Source of the DNA: Planctomycetes bacterium MalM25
GTDB taxonomy: Bacteria > Planctomycetota > Planctomycetia > Pirellulales > Lacipirellulaceae
Direction: 5' to 3'
Length of the DNA: 64,000 bases
Assembly (NCBI GenBank): GCA_007745835.1
Contig: CP036424.1
Span: 1,449,001 to 1,513,000, forward strand
Shown here: piece after piece, positions 9,024 through 18,800 of the stretch
Layout: each line of letters begins with the position of its first letter
Position numbering within the stretch: position 1 is the first letter of the stretch
Notes under the pieces: model-generated
The model's database searches: none
Told to the model about the DNA's origin: nothing
What the model saw: only the letters and a program-made list of their open reading frames with translations
Made by a program: the position numbers and the translations under genes

Positions 9024-9968
9024 TCAACCCGCTTGTTCCGCCATCGCCACGATCCGCTCGGCGAGCGTGTCGGCGGTGGCGTCCGGCTCGGCGTCAACGA
9101 AGCGGACCTCGCTGAGGCTCCGGTACCACGTCCCCTGCCGCTTGGAGAACCGCCGCGTGCGGGCCTGGATCCGCTCGACGGTCTTCGGCAAGTCGTCGTC
9201 GCCGCTCAGGTGCTCGAGCACCTCGCGGTAGCCGACCGCCTGGCTCGCGCTGCGACCAAGGCCAGGCCCCTCGGCGGTGAGCGAGCGGACTTCCTCGACC
9301 AGCCCCTCGGTCATCATCGCCTCGACGCGCTGCTCGATCCGCCGGTGCTGGTCCGCACGGTCACGCCGCAGGGCGAAGACGCGGCACGCCTCGGCGGGGC
9401 GGGCCTCGTCAAACTCCATCTGCTGGTGGCTGATCGGTTGGCCGGTCGAGCGGAAGACCTCCAGGGCGCGGACGATGCGGCGGGCGTCGTTCGTATGGAT
9501 ATTCGACGCGGCGACCGGGTCGACGAGCTTCAGTCGCTCGTGCAGTACCGCGACGCCAACCGACTCCAACTCGGTTTCCAGCTCGCGGCGCAAATCCCAG
9601 TCGGCCCCCGGGCCCTCGAACAGGCCTCGCAGCAGGCACTTCAGGTACATCGGCGTGCCGCCGACGAAGAGGGGCTTCTTACCGCGGTCGAGCACGTCGC
9701 GGGCGACCGCCTCGGCGGTATCGCGGTACTCGGCCACGCTGAACTCCTCGTGCGGCTCGCGGAGGTCGATCAGGTGGTGCGGCGTGTGAGCCTGCTCGGC
9801 GGTGGTCGGCTTGGCGGTGCCGATGTCCATGCCTCGATAGACCGCCATCGAGTCGAGCGACAGGATCTCCGCCCCGATCCGCTCGGCCAACGCCAGCCCG
9901 GTGGAGGTCTTGCCCGAGGCGGTCGCACCCGAGAGGAACCAGCAGTTGGCGGCGAAATCGAAGCTCAT
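9024..9968 (-). CDS. miaA: tRNA dimethylallyltransferase MiaA
   Basis: MiaA transfers a dimethylallyl group to N6 of A37 in tRNAs reading UNN codons. The 314-residue product has the P-loop GATASGKT at residues 14-21, the DSMAVYRGMDIGTAKP motif (family consensus has Q where this has A), and downstream RRIVRALEVF and RDRADQHRRIEQRV blocks. The ATG at 9968 is preferred to an upstream frame start at 10133 because GGGAG lies upstream and the P-loop sits at the normal distance. It reads away from hisE. Confidence 0.95.
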   Translation of the reverse strand: MSFDFAANCWFLSGATASGKTSTGLALAERIGAEILSLDSMAVYRGMDIGTAKPTTAEQAHTPHHLIDLREPHEEFSVAEYRDTAEAVARDVLDRGKKPLFVGGTPMYLKCLLRGLFEGPGADWDLRRELETELESVGVAVLHERLKLVDPVAASNIHTNDARRIVRALEVFRSTGQPISHQQMEFDEARPAEACRVFALRRDRADQHRRIEQRVEAMMTEGLVEEVRSLTAEGPGLGRSASQAVGYREVLEHLSGDDDLPKTVERIQARTRRFSKRQGTWYRSLSEVRFVDAEPDATADTLAERIVAMAEQAG

Positions 9969-10153
9969 CGGACTCCCGGGGCGTCCCGCGAGGGACTGAC
10001 TCAAGAAGAAGGGGGATGGGGGATGATTGGGGATGGGGTCGATGGCCGCTAGGGGGCGGCACGGCGCTCGCTTGTTGGCGTCGGTCGGTTTAAGCTGGAG
10101 GGCTCGCGACAGCGTAACCGTCATCCCCCTCACCCCCGCAACCGGTCCCCGCC

Positions 10154-10489
10154 GTGAGCCGCCCGCTCGACGCCCTCGAAGAGACGATCCGCCAGCGCGC
10201 CAGCGAGGGCGAGGGCTCCAAGTCGTACACCGCGAAGCTGCTCGCTGGGGGCGTGGAAAAGATCGGCCCGAAGGTCACCGAGGAGGCCGCCGAACTGGTC
10301 GAGGCCGCCGCCGAACCGGGCGACGAGGGCCGCACCCACTTCATCTACGAGGCGGGCGATCTGCTGTACCACACGCTGGTCCTCTGCCGCAGTCGCGGCG
10401 TCGACCTGGCGGAGATCGAAGAGGAACTGGCCCGCCGCTTCGGCGTGTCGGGCCTGGAAGAGAAGGCGAGCCGTGGTGGTGGTTCTTAG
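10154..10489 (+). CDS. hisE: Phosphoribosyl-ATP pyrophosphatase HisE
   Basis: HisE hydrolyses phosphoribosyl-ATP to phosphoribosyl-AMP, the second step of histidine synthesis. The 111-residue product carries the all-alpha MazG-like core: SKSYTAKLLAGG, then VTEEAAELVEAA with the metal-binding glutamates, and EAGDLLYHTLVL. It is a stand-alone HisE, not fused to HisI. The start is a GTG at 10154. The next histidine gene, hisG, is separated from it by an inserted GxxExxY gene. Confidence 0.93.
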   Translation: MSRPLDALEETIRQRASEGEGSKSYTAKLLAGGVEKIGPKVTEEAAELVEAAAEPGDEGRTHFIYEAGDLLYHTLVLCRSRGVDLAEIEEELARRFGVSGLEEKASRGGGS

Positions 10490-10499
10490 TCACGACGAA

Positions 10500-10955
10500 A
10501 CGAAGAAACGACGAGAGCCCAGGCCATGAGTAGCTTCGCCCACGATCCTATTTCGGAAGCCGATGAGAAGCTGGGCAGCCTGTTGCTAGACGCAGCATTT
10601 CGATTGCACCGCAATCTAGGACCTGGGCTGCTTGAATCGGTTTACGAGAGATGTCTAGGGATTGAGCTATCGACGGCGGGCGTCGAGTACGCGGTGCAAG
10701 TTCAGGTTCCTATCAAGTACGAAGGTGAAGTGGTTGAATCGGCGCTCCGTTTGGACATGCTTGTTGGTAATTGTGTCGTGGTCGAACTCAAGTCCGTCGA
10801 GCAAGTGCTCCCGATCCACACCGCCCAATTGTTTACCTACCTGAAGCTGACCGACCGTCGGCTCGGCTTCTTGATCAACTTCAACGTTCAGTATCTCAAA
10901 GACGGCATTCATCGAGTTGTGCGTTAGCCAACTCTTTGTTTCGTCGTTTCTTCGT
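10500..10955. repeat. 15-bp inverted repeat flanking the GxxExxY gene
   Basis: ACGAAGAAACGACGA at 10500-10514 and its exact complement at 10941-10955 bracket the GxxExxY gene, 11 bases before its start and 13 after its stop. No target-site duplication is obvious. The arms lie exactly in the gaps between hisE, the inserted gene and hisG, suggesting the whole 456-base block is a unit inserted into a histidine operon. Confidence 0.75.
10526..10927 (+). CDS. GxxExxY family protein
   Basis: This 133-residue protein contains the family signature G-L-L-E-S-V-Y near residue 33 and a core ALRLDMLVGNCVVVELKSVEQVLPIH resembling PD-(D/E)XK nuclease folds (D, then E-x-K). I recall members being multicopy and of unproven function in planctomycetes and related bacteria. 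G+C is about 50-55% in two 60-base samples, clearly below hisE and hisG. It sits between those genes inside a 15-bp inverted repeat, so it is accessory rather than part of histidine synthesis. A nuclease role is inference only. Confidence 0.88.
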   Translation: MSSFAHDPISEADEKLGSLLLDAAFRLHRNLGPGLLESVYERCLGIELSTAGVEYAVQVQVPIKYEGEVVESALRLDMLVGNCVVVELKSVEQVLPIHTAQLFTYLKLTDRRLGFLINFNVQYLKDGIHRVVR

Positions 10956-10973
10956 ATTTAAGAGCCAAGCAAG

Positions 10974-11867
10974 ATGACGACCCCCCTCCGTATCGGCGTT
11001 CCTAGCAAGGGACGCCTCGCCGAACTCGCCGGTGACCTGCTCGCCGACGCCGGGCTGAAGTTCCGCCGGCAGAACCGTGACCTCTTCGCCCGCGTGAAGG
11101 CGGCCTCGGGGATCGACGGCGAGATCGACGTTACCTTCCTGCGGACCGACGACATCCCCGTGCTGTGCGCCGAGGGCGCCATTGACATGGGCATCACCGG
11201 CAGCGACTTGGTCGAGGAAGCGGGCGTCACCACGGCGCTCGCCGATCGGCCGGCGGTCACCACCCGGATGAAGCTCGGCATGGGGGGCTGCCGCCTGGCG
11301 GTCTGTGTGCCCGAGTCGAGCCCCGTCGTGGAGCCGAAGGACCTCGCCGGCGACCGCATCGCCACGAGCTTCCCGCACGTCACCCGCGAGTACCTGAAGC
11401 AGCACGGCGCCACGTGCCACACCGTCGAGCTGACCGGCTCGGTCGAGGTGATGATCGCCCTGGGCATCGCCGACGCGATCGTCGACCTCGTGGAGACCGG
11501 CAGCACGCTCGCCGCCAACAAGCTACGCATCCTCGACACGATCGGCCACTACGAGACGGTCCTGATCCAGAACCCGAACACCACGCACGCCGCCCTCTGC
11601 GACCAGATCGTCCGTCGCGTGGAAGGGGTCATCATCGCCCGCGGGTACTCGCTTCTGGAGTACAACGTGCCCGAAGAGAGTCTCGCCGAGGCGGAGAAGG
11701 TCACGCCCGGGTTCAGCTCGCCGACGGTGGGCAAGCTGGAAGAGTCGGGCTGGTGCAGCGTGCGCGCGATGGTCCCTCGCAAAGAGGTGATCGGAGCCAT
11801 GGAGAAGCTCGAGGCGCTCGGCGCCCGGGCGATCCTCGAGACGGCGATCAAGAACTGCCGGCTATAA
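10974..11867 (+). CDS. hisG: ATP phosphoribosyltransferase HisG, long form
   Basis: HisG makes phosphoribosyl-ATP from ATP and PRPP, the committed, histidine-inhibited step. The 297 residues include the catalytic part (RIGVPSKGRLAEL; FLRTDDIPVLCAEGAIDMGITGSD; the PRPP loop around IVDLVETGSTLAANK) and a C-terminal ACT-like regulatory domain from about 215. It is therefore the long, HisZ-independent type. The ATG at 10974 is 19 bases after the right arm of the repeat around the GxxExxY gene, so that insertion now supplies its upstream region. Confidence 0.96.
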   Translation: MTTPLRIGVPSKGRLAELAGDLLADAGLKFRRQNRDLFARVKAASGIDGEIDVTFLRTDDIPVLCAEGAIDMGITGSDLVEEAGVTTALADRPAVTTRMKLGMGGCRLAVCVPESSPVVEPKDLAGDRIATSFPHVTREYLKQHGATCHTVELTGSVEVMIALGIADAIVDLVETGSTLAANKLRILDTIGHYETVLIQNPNTTHAALCDQIVRRVEGVIIARGYSLLEYNVPEESLAEAEKVTPGFSSPTVGKLEESGWCSVRAMVPRKEVIGAMEKLEALGARAILETAIKNCRL

Positions 11868-11901
11868 AACCGCTTTAGGCTCAATTTCAGATCGTGGCCA
11901 T

Positions 11902-11969
11902 TGAGCCGAAGGCGCTAGCCTCGGGCAGAATCACATTTCGCTTTGCCCGAGGCTAGCGCCTTCGGCTCA
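11902..11969. repeat. 26-bp perfect inverted repeat (hairpin) between convergent genes
   Basis: Positions 11902-11927 and 11944-11969 are perfectly complementary over 26 bp, around a 16-nt loop. It lies between the stops of hisG and the convergent nhaC-like gene. It is one of several hairpin families in the window and could act as a bidirectional transcription stop, although no T-run follows it. Confidence 0.85.
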
Positions 11970-11985
11970 TCTGTTATGACGGAGC

Positions 11986-13689
11986 CTAAGGCTTCTCGCC
12001 AAGCATCAGTAGCAAGCCGACCAGCGCCGCGGTCTGCAGCGGCAGCAGGATCCAGACGTTGACGCCCATCGCCAGGGGCAACGTCCCAAGCAGGATGACC
12101 ACGGCCGCCACCGACAGGGCGTAGGGCAGCTGCGTGCGGACGTGCGCCATGTGGTCGCACTCGCTGGCGGTTGAGGAGAGGATCGTCGTGTCGGAGATCG
12201 GCGAGCAGTGGTCGCCGAAGATCGCGCCCGCGAGCACCCCGCCGAGCGAGGCGAGGAGCAGGGGCGCCGCGGTCGGATCGCCCCCGCCGCCACCGGCGGC
12301 CGTGTAGGCGATCGGCACGACCATCGGCACCACGAGGCCCATCGTCCCGAAGCTCGTGCCGGTGCAGAACGCCACCACCGCCGAGAGGACGAACACGCCG
12401 GTCGGCAACAGCGTCTTAAGGGCGGCGGAAGGCTCGGCGTCCCCTTCACCCAGCAGCTTGGCCGAGAGGTATTCGCCCGTGTAGAGCCGCACGTCGGCGT
12501 GCTCGTAGGGTGTGGCGGAAGGGGAGCCATCAGTATCGCGGTTGCCCGTCATCCGCGACATGGCGCCGGCGAACCAGAGGATCGCGACCGCCGGCAGCAC
12601 GGTCACCACGCCCCGCACGAGGGCGTCGGTCGTCTCCTTCGGCGGCAGCAGGTTCCGCAGCCGGACGACGCCAACGGCCGTCACTAGGCCGGCTAGGCCG
12701 CCGTACATCAACGCCAGGCCCGACGAGGCGGCGCCGAAGACGTCGCGCAGCAGGATGAGGGTCGATGCCTCCGGGTCGTACTCGTCTCCCAGGTTCGCAA
12801 CGCCCGTCAGCCAAAGCAGAGCGGTGACGGTGGCGAGGGTGACCCCCAGCGGGATGACCGCGTTCGACCAGTGCGTGGCGGTCGGCAACCCAATATCGCC
12901 CGACCCACCGGCGGTAGCCGGCGGATCCGTGGCTCGCTGTTGTCCCTCGGCTTCCGCCGACGGTTGCGATCGATCGGCTTGTGGAGTCGCTCGCGCGGCA
13001 CGTTCCGCCGCAAGCATCGGCCCGAATTCGCGTCCGAGCAGCGCCACGATCGGCACGAAGAGCAGGGCCTGGATCACGTAGAAGCGGTACGGCAGGCAGG
13101 TGACGAACAGCGCGAAGGCGCTGGCGTCGGACGTGGCGCCGTCGGGCAGGTTGTCGAGACCCTCCTGGATATACGAGATTTCGACCGCGACCCAAGTGGA
13201 GATGACCGCCAAGCCGGCGACCGGCGCGGCGGTCGAGTCGACCAGGTAGGCGAGCTTCTCACGCGACAGCTTCAGGCGGTCGAAGACCGACCGCAGCGCG
13301 CCGCCAAGCAGTAGGGTGTTCGCGTAGTCGTCGAAGAAGACGACCAGCCCCAGCAGCCAACCGGTCAGCTGACCGCTCCGCGGGCCGCGGGCGAGGGGCG
13401 TCATCAGGCCGACGAGCCCCTGCATGCCGCCGGCGGCGTGGATCAGCCCCACGGTGGCGCCCATCGCCATCGTGAACGAGAAGAGCCGCAGCTTGCCCGG
13501 CTCGGTGAAGGTCGGCCAGAGGTGCGCCTCGAACAGGTCGATGAGCGCCTGGAGGACGTCTCCCTGGGTGGTCAGCAGGGCGCCGCAGAACAGCCCAACG
13601 AGCACCGAGAGCAAGATCTTCCGCGTCGCGATGGCGAGCACCACGGCGACGACGGGCGGGGCGAGGCTGAAGAGTCCGTAGGGATGCAT
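11986..13689 (-). CDS. nhaC: NhaC family Na+/H+ antiporter
   Basis: This 567-residue polytopic inner-membrane protein of the NhaC/ion-transporter superfamily exchanges sodium for protons (some relatives take up amino acids). Family marks are the repeated amphipathic membrane segments, VVFFDDYANTLLLGGALR, FCTGTSFGTMGLVVPMV and IFGDHCSPISDTTILSSTA. A soluble, low-complexity loop occupies about residues 230-275. The ATG at 13689 (MHPYGLFSLAPP) is preferred to a longer frame from 13740, because the extension is encoded by a G-rich interspersed repeat. Confidence 0.9.
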   Translation of the reverse strand: MHPYGLFSLAPPVVAVVLAIATRKILLSVLVGLFCGALLTTQGDVLQALIDLFEAHLWPTFTEPGKLRLFSFTMAMGATVGLIHAAGGMQGLVGLMTPLARGPRSGQLTGWLLGLVVFFDDYANTLLLGGALRSVFDRLKLSREKLAYLVDSTAAPVAGLAVISTWVAVEISYIQEGLDNLPDGATSDASAFALFVTCLPYRFYVIQALLFVPIVALLGREFGPMLAAERAARATPQADRSQPSAEAEGQQRATDPPATAGGSGDIGLPTATHWSNAVIPLGVTLATVTALLWLTGVANLGDEYDPEASTLILLRDVFGAASSGLALMYGGLAGLVTAVGVVRLRNLLPPKETTDALVRGVVTVLPAVAILWFAGAMSRMTGNRDTDGSPSATPYEHADVRLYTGEYLSAKLLGEGDAEPSAALKTLLPTGVFVLSAVVAFCTGTSFGTMGLVVPMVVPIAYTAAGGGGGDPTAAPLLLASLGGVLAGAIFGDHCSPISDTTILSSTASECDHMAHVRTQLPYALSVAAVVILLGTLPLAMGVNVWILLPLQTAALVGLLLMLGEKP

Positions 13690-13691
13690 AC

Positions 13692-13715
13692 GAAAGCGGA
13701 GGGGGGAAGGCGGAA
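13692..13715. repeat. 24-nt interspersed repeat at the nhaC 5' end
   Basis: This 24-base purine-rich sequence is identical to 18168-18191 inside ileS. Here it sits directly upstream of the nhaC start codon, where a leader or ribosome site would be expected. Confidence 0.8.
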
Positions 13716-13739
13716 AGGGGGGAACAGCGACTCCGGGCA

Positions 13740-14465
13740 CTAGAGTCGTAAACTTTCCATCAGGTTCGTTACGCCGATCGCGCGGGGGCTCGCTAGCCGT
13801 TCGCCCGCCTCGAACCCGGCCGCGGCGCCGTAGCTCCGGTTCATCGCCTCAACGCGGGCGAAGATCGACTGCTTCTCCGGAGGGAACTGCGTCTTGTACT
13901 CGCGGACCGCGGCCAGCTTCGTTTCGAGGGTCGAACCGATATCAACCACAAAGTCGTTCCCGCCGGGCGGCGGTTCGAGCGAGTAAAACTGCAAGAAGTA
14001 ATGGAGCTGAGCCGAGATTGTGTGCACCGGCAGGCCGTCGAAGTGCTCGTCCCACTTGGTCAGCCGCGAGTAGAAGACGGCCGCATCGGTGATCTGCCTT
14101 GCCTGCCAGTGGTCGGGCGAGGCCAATGGCGTCCGGTCGCCGAGGCCCAGCACGAGCTTCGGCCGCCACCGTCGGAAGACCTTTGCCAGGGCGACGCGCT
14201 CGTCGAAGCCGTCGAACAGCCGGCGGTTGGTCAGCGGCAGCACGACCCGCTCCACGGCTCCCAGCCGGGCCGCCGCCGCCTGGGCTTCGGCGAGCCGCAC
14301 TTCGGGGCCGGGCGAAGCGGGCGTCGGCTCGCCGTCGGTTAGATCGACGATCCCGACGCGGTAGCCCTGCTCGACCAGCTTGGCGAGCGTCCCGCCGCAG
14401 CCGATCTCGACATCGTCCGGGTGGGCGCCTACGGCGACGACGTCGATCGGTTCGGTCTCGGGCAC
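13740..14465 (-). CDS. bshB1: PIG-L family deacetylase, BshB1 type
   Basis: This zinc-dependent LmbE/PIG-L deacetylase is most like BshB1, which removes acetate from GlcNAc-malate in bacillithiol synthesis. The 241 residues contain the metal-binding [12 protein letters not shown] at about 13-24, [23 protein letters not shown], and the C-terminal block [23 protein letters not shown] found in BshB1 proteins. The start is an ATG at 14465. No bshA or bshC is in view, so a bacillithiol-specific role rests on family resemblance. Confidence 0.85.
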   Translation of the reverse strand: MPETEPIDVVAVGAHPDDVEIGCGGTLAKLVEQGYRVGIVDLTDGEPTPASPGPEVRLAEAQAAAARLGAVERVVLPLTNRRLFDGFDERVALAKVFRRWRPKLVLGLGDRTPLASPDHWQARQITDAAVFYSRLTKWDEHFDGLPVHTISAQLHYFLQFYSLEPPPGGNDFVVDIGSTLETKLAAVREYKTQFPPEKQSIFARVEAMNRSYGAAAGFEAGERLASPRAIGVTNLMESLRL

Positions 14466-14641
14466 AGGCCTTTCGCGGGCTAATGGGGTAAGATGGCGGG
14501 GCGGCTAGCTTGACAGGGCCGCGTGGGGGTAATAAGAAATCGCCCCCGGCGGGTGGTCAACCGGTTCGGCGGCGGAAGGTCCGCCGCGGCCACGCCCGTC
14601 CGCCCCGCCCGATGTCGCCGCAGACGCTCAGGAAGCTCCCC

Positions 14642-14989
14642 ATGTCCGTGTCCGATCCGAACGCCGACGACCAGCCGAACCCCGCCCCGCTCGGCGATAA
14701 CGCCCCGAAGCCGTTGGGCGATACGCCCGCCCCGACCGGGGCGACGGCCTCCTCCGACCCGTTCGACGACTTCGAGGACGACGATTTCGACGACGATTTT
14801 GACGACGATTTCGAGGAGGAATGGGACGACGAGCCCGAGGACGACGGCTTCGGCCAGGAGTTCCAGGACACCGAGGAAGAGAAATTCGATGTCAACGCCG
14901 ACGTCAAAGAGGGCGAGCTCGATGGCGATGACGAGGAAGAGGGCGGCGATGCCGACACCTTCGCCGACGACGCCGATTTCGATAAATGA
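14642..14989 (+). CDS. Small very acidic hypothetical protein
   Basis: This 115-residue protein consists almost wholly of Asp and Glu runs (for example DDFEDDDFDDDFDDDF) after a Pro-rich N-terminus. There is no signal peptide or membrane segment. The ATG at 14642 is chosen because AGGAAG lies about 7 bases upstream; in-frame ATGs further upstream would add only a basic, Pro-rich tail. The frame is longer than needed and ends 55 bases before the next gene in the same direction. I do not recognise a function; low complexity makes homology hard to judge. Confidence 0.6.
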   Translation: MSVSDPNADDQPNPAPLGDNAPKPLGDTPAPTGATASSDPFDDFEDDDFDDDFDDDFEEEWDDEPEDDGFGQEFQDTEEEKFDVNADVKEGELDGDDEEEGGDADTFADDADFDK

Positions 14990-15044
14990 GCCCGCCCAAT
15001 GGATCGGGCATCCAACACAGCATTCCAGCTGACGAGCCGCGGTA

Positions 15045-15674
15045 ATGGACCCAACGCTCTGCCAAGCCGTGTTCGGCGTGATCGCGGCAATCGCCGTGGT
15101 TTGGTGGTTCATCGACCTGTGGGTCGTCCTCAGCACGGGCCGCGGCGACGGGATGCGTGGCGAAGCAGTCGTCTCCGGATCGCAGCAGGGGGTGAGCAAG
15201 GCGATCTTGCGGTCGCTGCGCCAGCCTTCGCTTGGGATGGTCGGCGTGGGCTTCAACGCGGTCGAGCAGAACGACGGTCTGTTGCGGGTCGAGAAGGTCG
15301 GCGCCCAGATCTGCAACCAACCGCAGGGGCTCTGGTTCAGTGAGGCCGAGTTCCGTTTCGAGCCGGCAGGAGAAGGGGAGACGCGGGTCCAATACGTGTT
15401 GGGTAACGAAGCCATCGACCGCCGCTTACGCGGTGTGTCGATGATGCTGGTCTTCATGGTCGCCTTGCCGGTCTTGGTGGCCGTCCTGGGGGCCGTGTGG
15501 TTCTGGGTCGTCAACAGCGCGAACCCGGCCCTACGTTGGCAGGTCTTCCAAGCGGCGCAGGTCGTCCACGCCCTGTGGCCGCCGCTGTTGCTGGTCGGGT
15601 TCCTCCGGATGGCGAACCGGGCCCCGTCGGTCTACGTCGACAACCTGCTGGCTTCGCTCGACACGGGCTCATGA
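15045..15674 (+). CDS. Conserved hypothetical membrane protein
   Basis: The 209-residue product has a hydrophobic N-terminal segment (about 8-28), a soluble middle domain (about 35-125, including LRVEKVGAQICNQPQGLWF), and two more membrane segments (about 130-158 and 170-190). I do not recognise the family. The ATG at 15045 follows the acidic-protein gene by 55 bases. A role in the envelope is all that can be inferred. Confidence 0.7.
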   Translation: MDPTLCQAVFGVIAAIAVVWWFIDLWVVLSTGRGDGMRGEAVVSGSQQGVSKAILRSLRQPSLGMVGVGFNAVEQNDGLLRVEKVGAQICNQPQGLWFSEAEFRFEPAGEGETRVQYVLGNEAIDRRLRGVSMMLVFMVALPVLVAVLGAVWFWVVNSANPALRWQVFQAAQVVHALWPPLLLVGFLRMANRAPSVYVDNLLASLDTGS

Positions 15675-15815
15675 CCCCGTGCGGCGGGCGGCGGCAAGGG
15701 TTGATTGACTCGGTTGGTGGCCTTTCGACCCGGGCGGTGGGCCGTCACAATGGGGCGTTTCCCCACGTCCCCTCAAGCCGATAGCTGAAAGCCTCCCGCC
15801 GACAGCTCCCCTCGC

Positions 15816-18800
15816 ATGTTCTCCCCCGTCGAAGGCCAAGTCAGCTTCCCGAAGCTGGAAGAAGAGACCCTCCGCTTCTGGAAGGAGCAGGGGATCTACC
15901 AGCGGTCGCTCGACCAGCGTGAGGGCGCGGAGCCGTTCGTCTTCTACGAAGGCCCCCCCACGGCCAACGGGATGCCCCACCCGGGCCACTGCCTCACGCG
16001 GACGATCAAGGACGTCTTCCCGCGTTACAAGACGATGCGCGGCTACCGCTGCGAGCGCAAGGCGGGGTGGGACACGCACGGCCTGCCGGTCGAGGTCGAG
16101 GTCTGCAAGGAGCTGACCAAGGAGCTCGGCCGCTCGGTTCACTCCAAAGAGGACATCGAGTCGTACGGCGTCGAGCCCTTCATCCAGCGCTGCCAGGCGA
16201 GCGTGTGGCGTTACATGCAGGAGTGGGAACGCCTGACCGAGCGCCTCGGCTTCTGGGTCAACCTCGACGAGGCGTACGTCACGTACCATCAGTCGTACGT
16301 CGAGAGCGTCTGGTGGAGCCTCAAGACGCTGTTCGATAAGGGCCTGCTCTACCAAGGCCACAAGATCGTCTGGTGGTGGGCGCAGGGGGGCACGGCGCTC
16401 AGCGCCGGCGAGGTCGGCCAGGGCTACCGCCAGGTCGCCGACCCGAGTGTCTACGTCAAGTTCCCGCTGCTGGACGATGGCCAAGTCACCAAGACCTCGC
16501 TGCTGGTCTGGACGACGACCCCGTGGACCCTGCCGAGCAACCAGTTCGCGGCGGTCCACCCGGAGATCGAGTACGCCACGGTCGATGACCCGGAGACGGG
16601 TGAGGCGCTCGTCTTCGCCAAGGACCTCGTCGAAACGATCGGCGGCAAACTGAAGCGCGAGCTGGAGATCGTCTCGACCTGCCTGGGCAAGGAGCTGCTT
16701 GGCAAGCGGTACCTGCCCCCGTTCGAGAGCTACTACACGCTGGCCGAGGCGCAACGCCGGGCCGCGCTGTGCGAGCAAGCGGGCGAGACGGGGCCGGTCC
16801 CCTTCGCGTTGGGAGGCGCCCAGCGTGGCGAGCTGAAGGAGGGGGGCGAGGAGTACCTTGCCTGGCGTGTGGTGGCGGCCGACTTCGTCACGACCGACAG
16901 CGGCTCAGGAGTCGTCCACCAGGCGCCGGCGTTCGGCGAGGTCGACTACGACGTCCTCGTCGCCGAGCGGGACCGCTTCGCCGAGGGCGAAGGCCCCACG
17001 CTCATCAACTGCGTTGATTCGAGCGGCAAGTTCACCGACGAGGCGCCCGAGTACGTTCGTGGCCGCTGGGTTAAGGAGTGCGACAAGGAGATCAGCCGCG
17101 ACCTCAAGGAGCGTGGCCTGCTCTACCTTCAGGAGCAGTACCTGCACGACTACCCCTTCTGCTGGCGGGCGGAGGAAGACCCGCTCATCCAGTACCCACG
17201 CGAGAGCTGGTTCATCAAGACGACCTCCTTCAAGGAGGCGATGCTCCAGAACAACCAGGCGATCAACTGGCTGCCCGAGCACATCAAAGCGGGCCGCATG
17301 GGCAAGTTCCTCGAGTCGAACGTCGACTGGGCGCTCAGCCGCGAGCGGTACTGGGGCACGCCGCTGCCCGTCTGGCAATGCGAGCAGACCGGCAAGCAGG
17401 AAGCCGTCGGCAGCTACGACGCCCTCCTCGCGAAGCCGGGTGCCGCTGGCATGGACGTGTGGGAAAAGGCGAAGGCGGCCAACCCCGAGCTGCCCGACGA
17501 CCTCCGCGTCCACAAGCCGTACATCGACGCGATCACCTACGACTCGCCGTTCGCGGATGGCGCTCGCATGACGCGTGTGCCCGAGGTCATCGACTGCTGG
17601 TACGACAGCGGCGCCATGCCCTTCGCCCAGTGGGGCTATAAGGGAGATTCCCCTCCCCCTCAGGGGGAGGGACAGGGTGGGGGAGAAGCGGGTACCCGGG
17701 ACGCCCCCTCCCCTAACCCCTCCCCCGTGCCGGGGGAGGGGGATCTAGCGGCTCGCTTCGCTAGCCAGTTCCCCGCTGACTTTATCAGCGAGGCGCTCGA
17801 TCAGACCCGCGGGTGGTTCTACAGCCAGCTTGCCATCAGCACGATGCTCTTCGGCGAGTCGAACGCGACGCCCCAGGAGCTGCCGCACCCGTTCAAAAAC
17901 TGCATCGTCCTTGGCCTGATGCTCGGCGAGGACGGGCAGAAGATGTCCAAGAGCAAGCGGAACTACCGCGACCCGGCGGAGATCTTCGACCTGTACGGCG
18001 CCGACGCGCTGCGGTGGTACCTGCTGGCGAATCAGCCCCCCTGGTCGTCGATCCGCTACAGCGAGCAGTCGATCAAGGACAGCATCCCCGAGTTCCTGCT
18101 GCGGCTCTGGAACTGCTACAGCTTCTTTGTGATCTACGCGAACATCGACGGGTTCGATCCGAAGGCGGAAAGCGGAGGGGGGAAGGCGGAAGGTCAGCTT
18201 GGCATGACCGGGTCTGAGTTTGCGGCCGCCGAGAGCTATCGCCCCGTCGCCGATCGCGACGAGCTCGATCGGTGGGTGCTCAGCGAGCTGCACCGCACGA
18301 TCGCCACGGTGACCGAGCGGATGGACGCGTACGACAACTTCGGCGCGGGGCAGGCGATCATCGCGTTCGTCGATGGCCTCTCCAACTGGTGGGTCCGCCG
18401 CAGCCGCGAGCGGTTCTGGGCGAAGGACAAGCGGGCGACCGACAAGCTCGACGCCTACTGGACGCTCTACGAGTGCCTGGTCGAAACTTCGAAGCTCATC
18501 GCCCCGTTCACGCCCTTCCTGTCGGAGACGATCTGGCGGAACCTGGCCGGTGTCTTTGGCGCCGAGTCTTCTGGGGGTGGCGCTCCCGAGTCGGTCCACT
18601 TGGCCGACTACCCGGTGGCCGACGCCTCGCTCACCGACCAGGCGCTCTCGGAGCGGATGGACCAGGTCCGGCTGATCGCCTCGCTCGGCCTCCGCGCCCG
18701 TCAGGAGGCGTCGCTCAAGGTCCGCCAGCCGCTCGCGAAGGTCGAGGTGATCCTCGCCAACAACGACCACCAGGCGTGGCTCGCCGAGCACGCCGACGTG

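Noticed and set aside
15669-16778. 369-codon antisense frame under ileS
   Set aside because: Antisense to a certain gene, with translation low in complexity.
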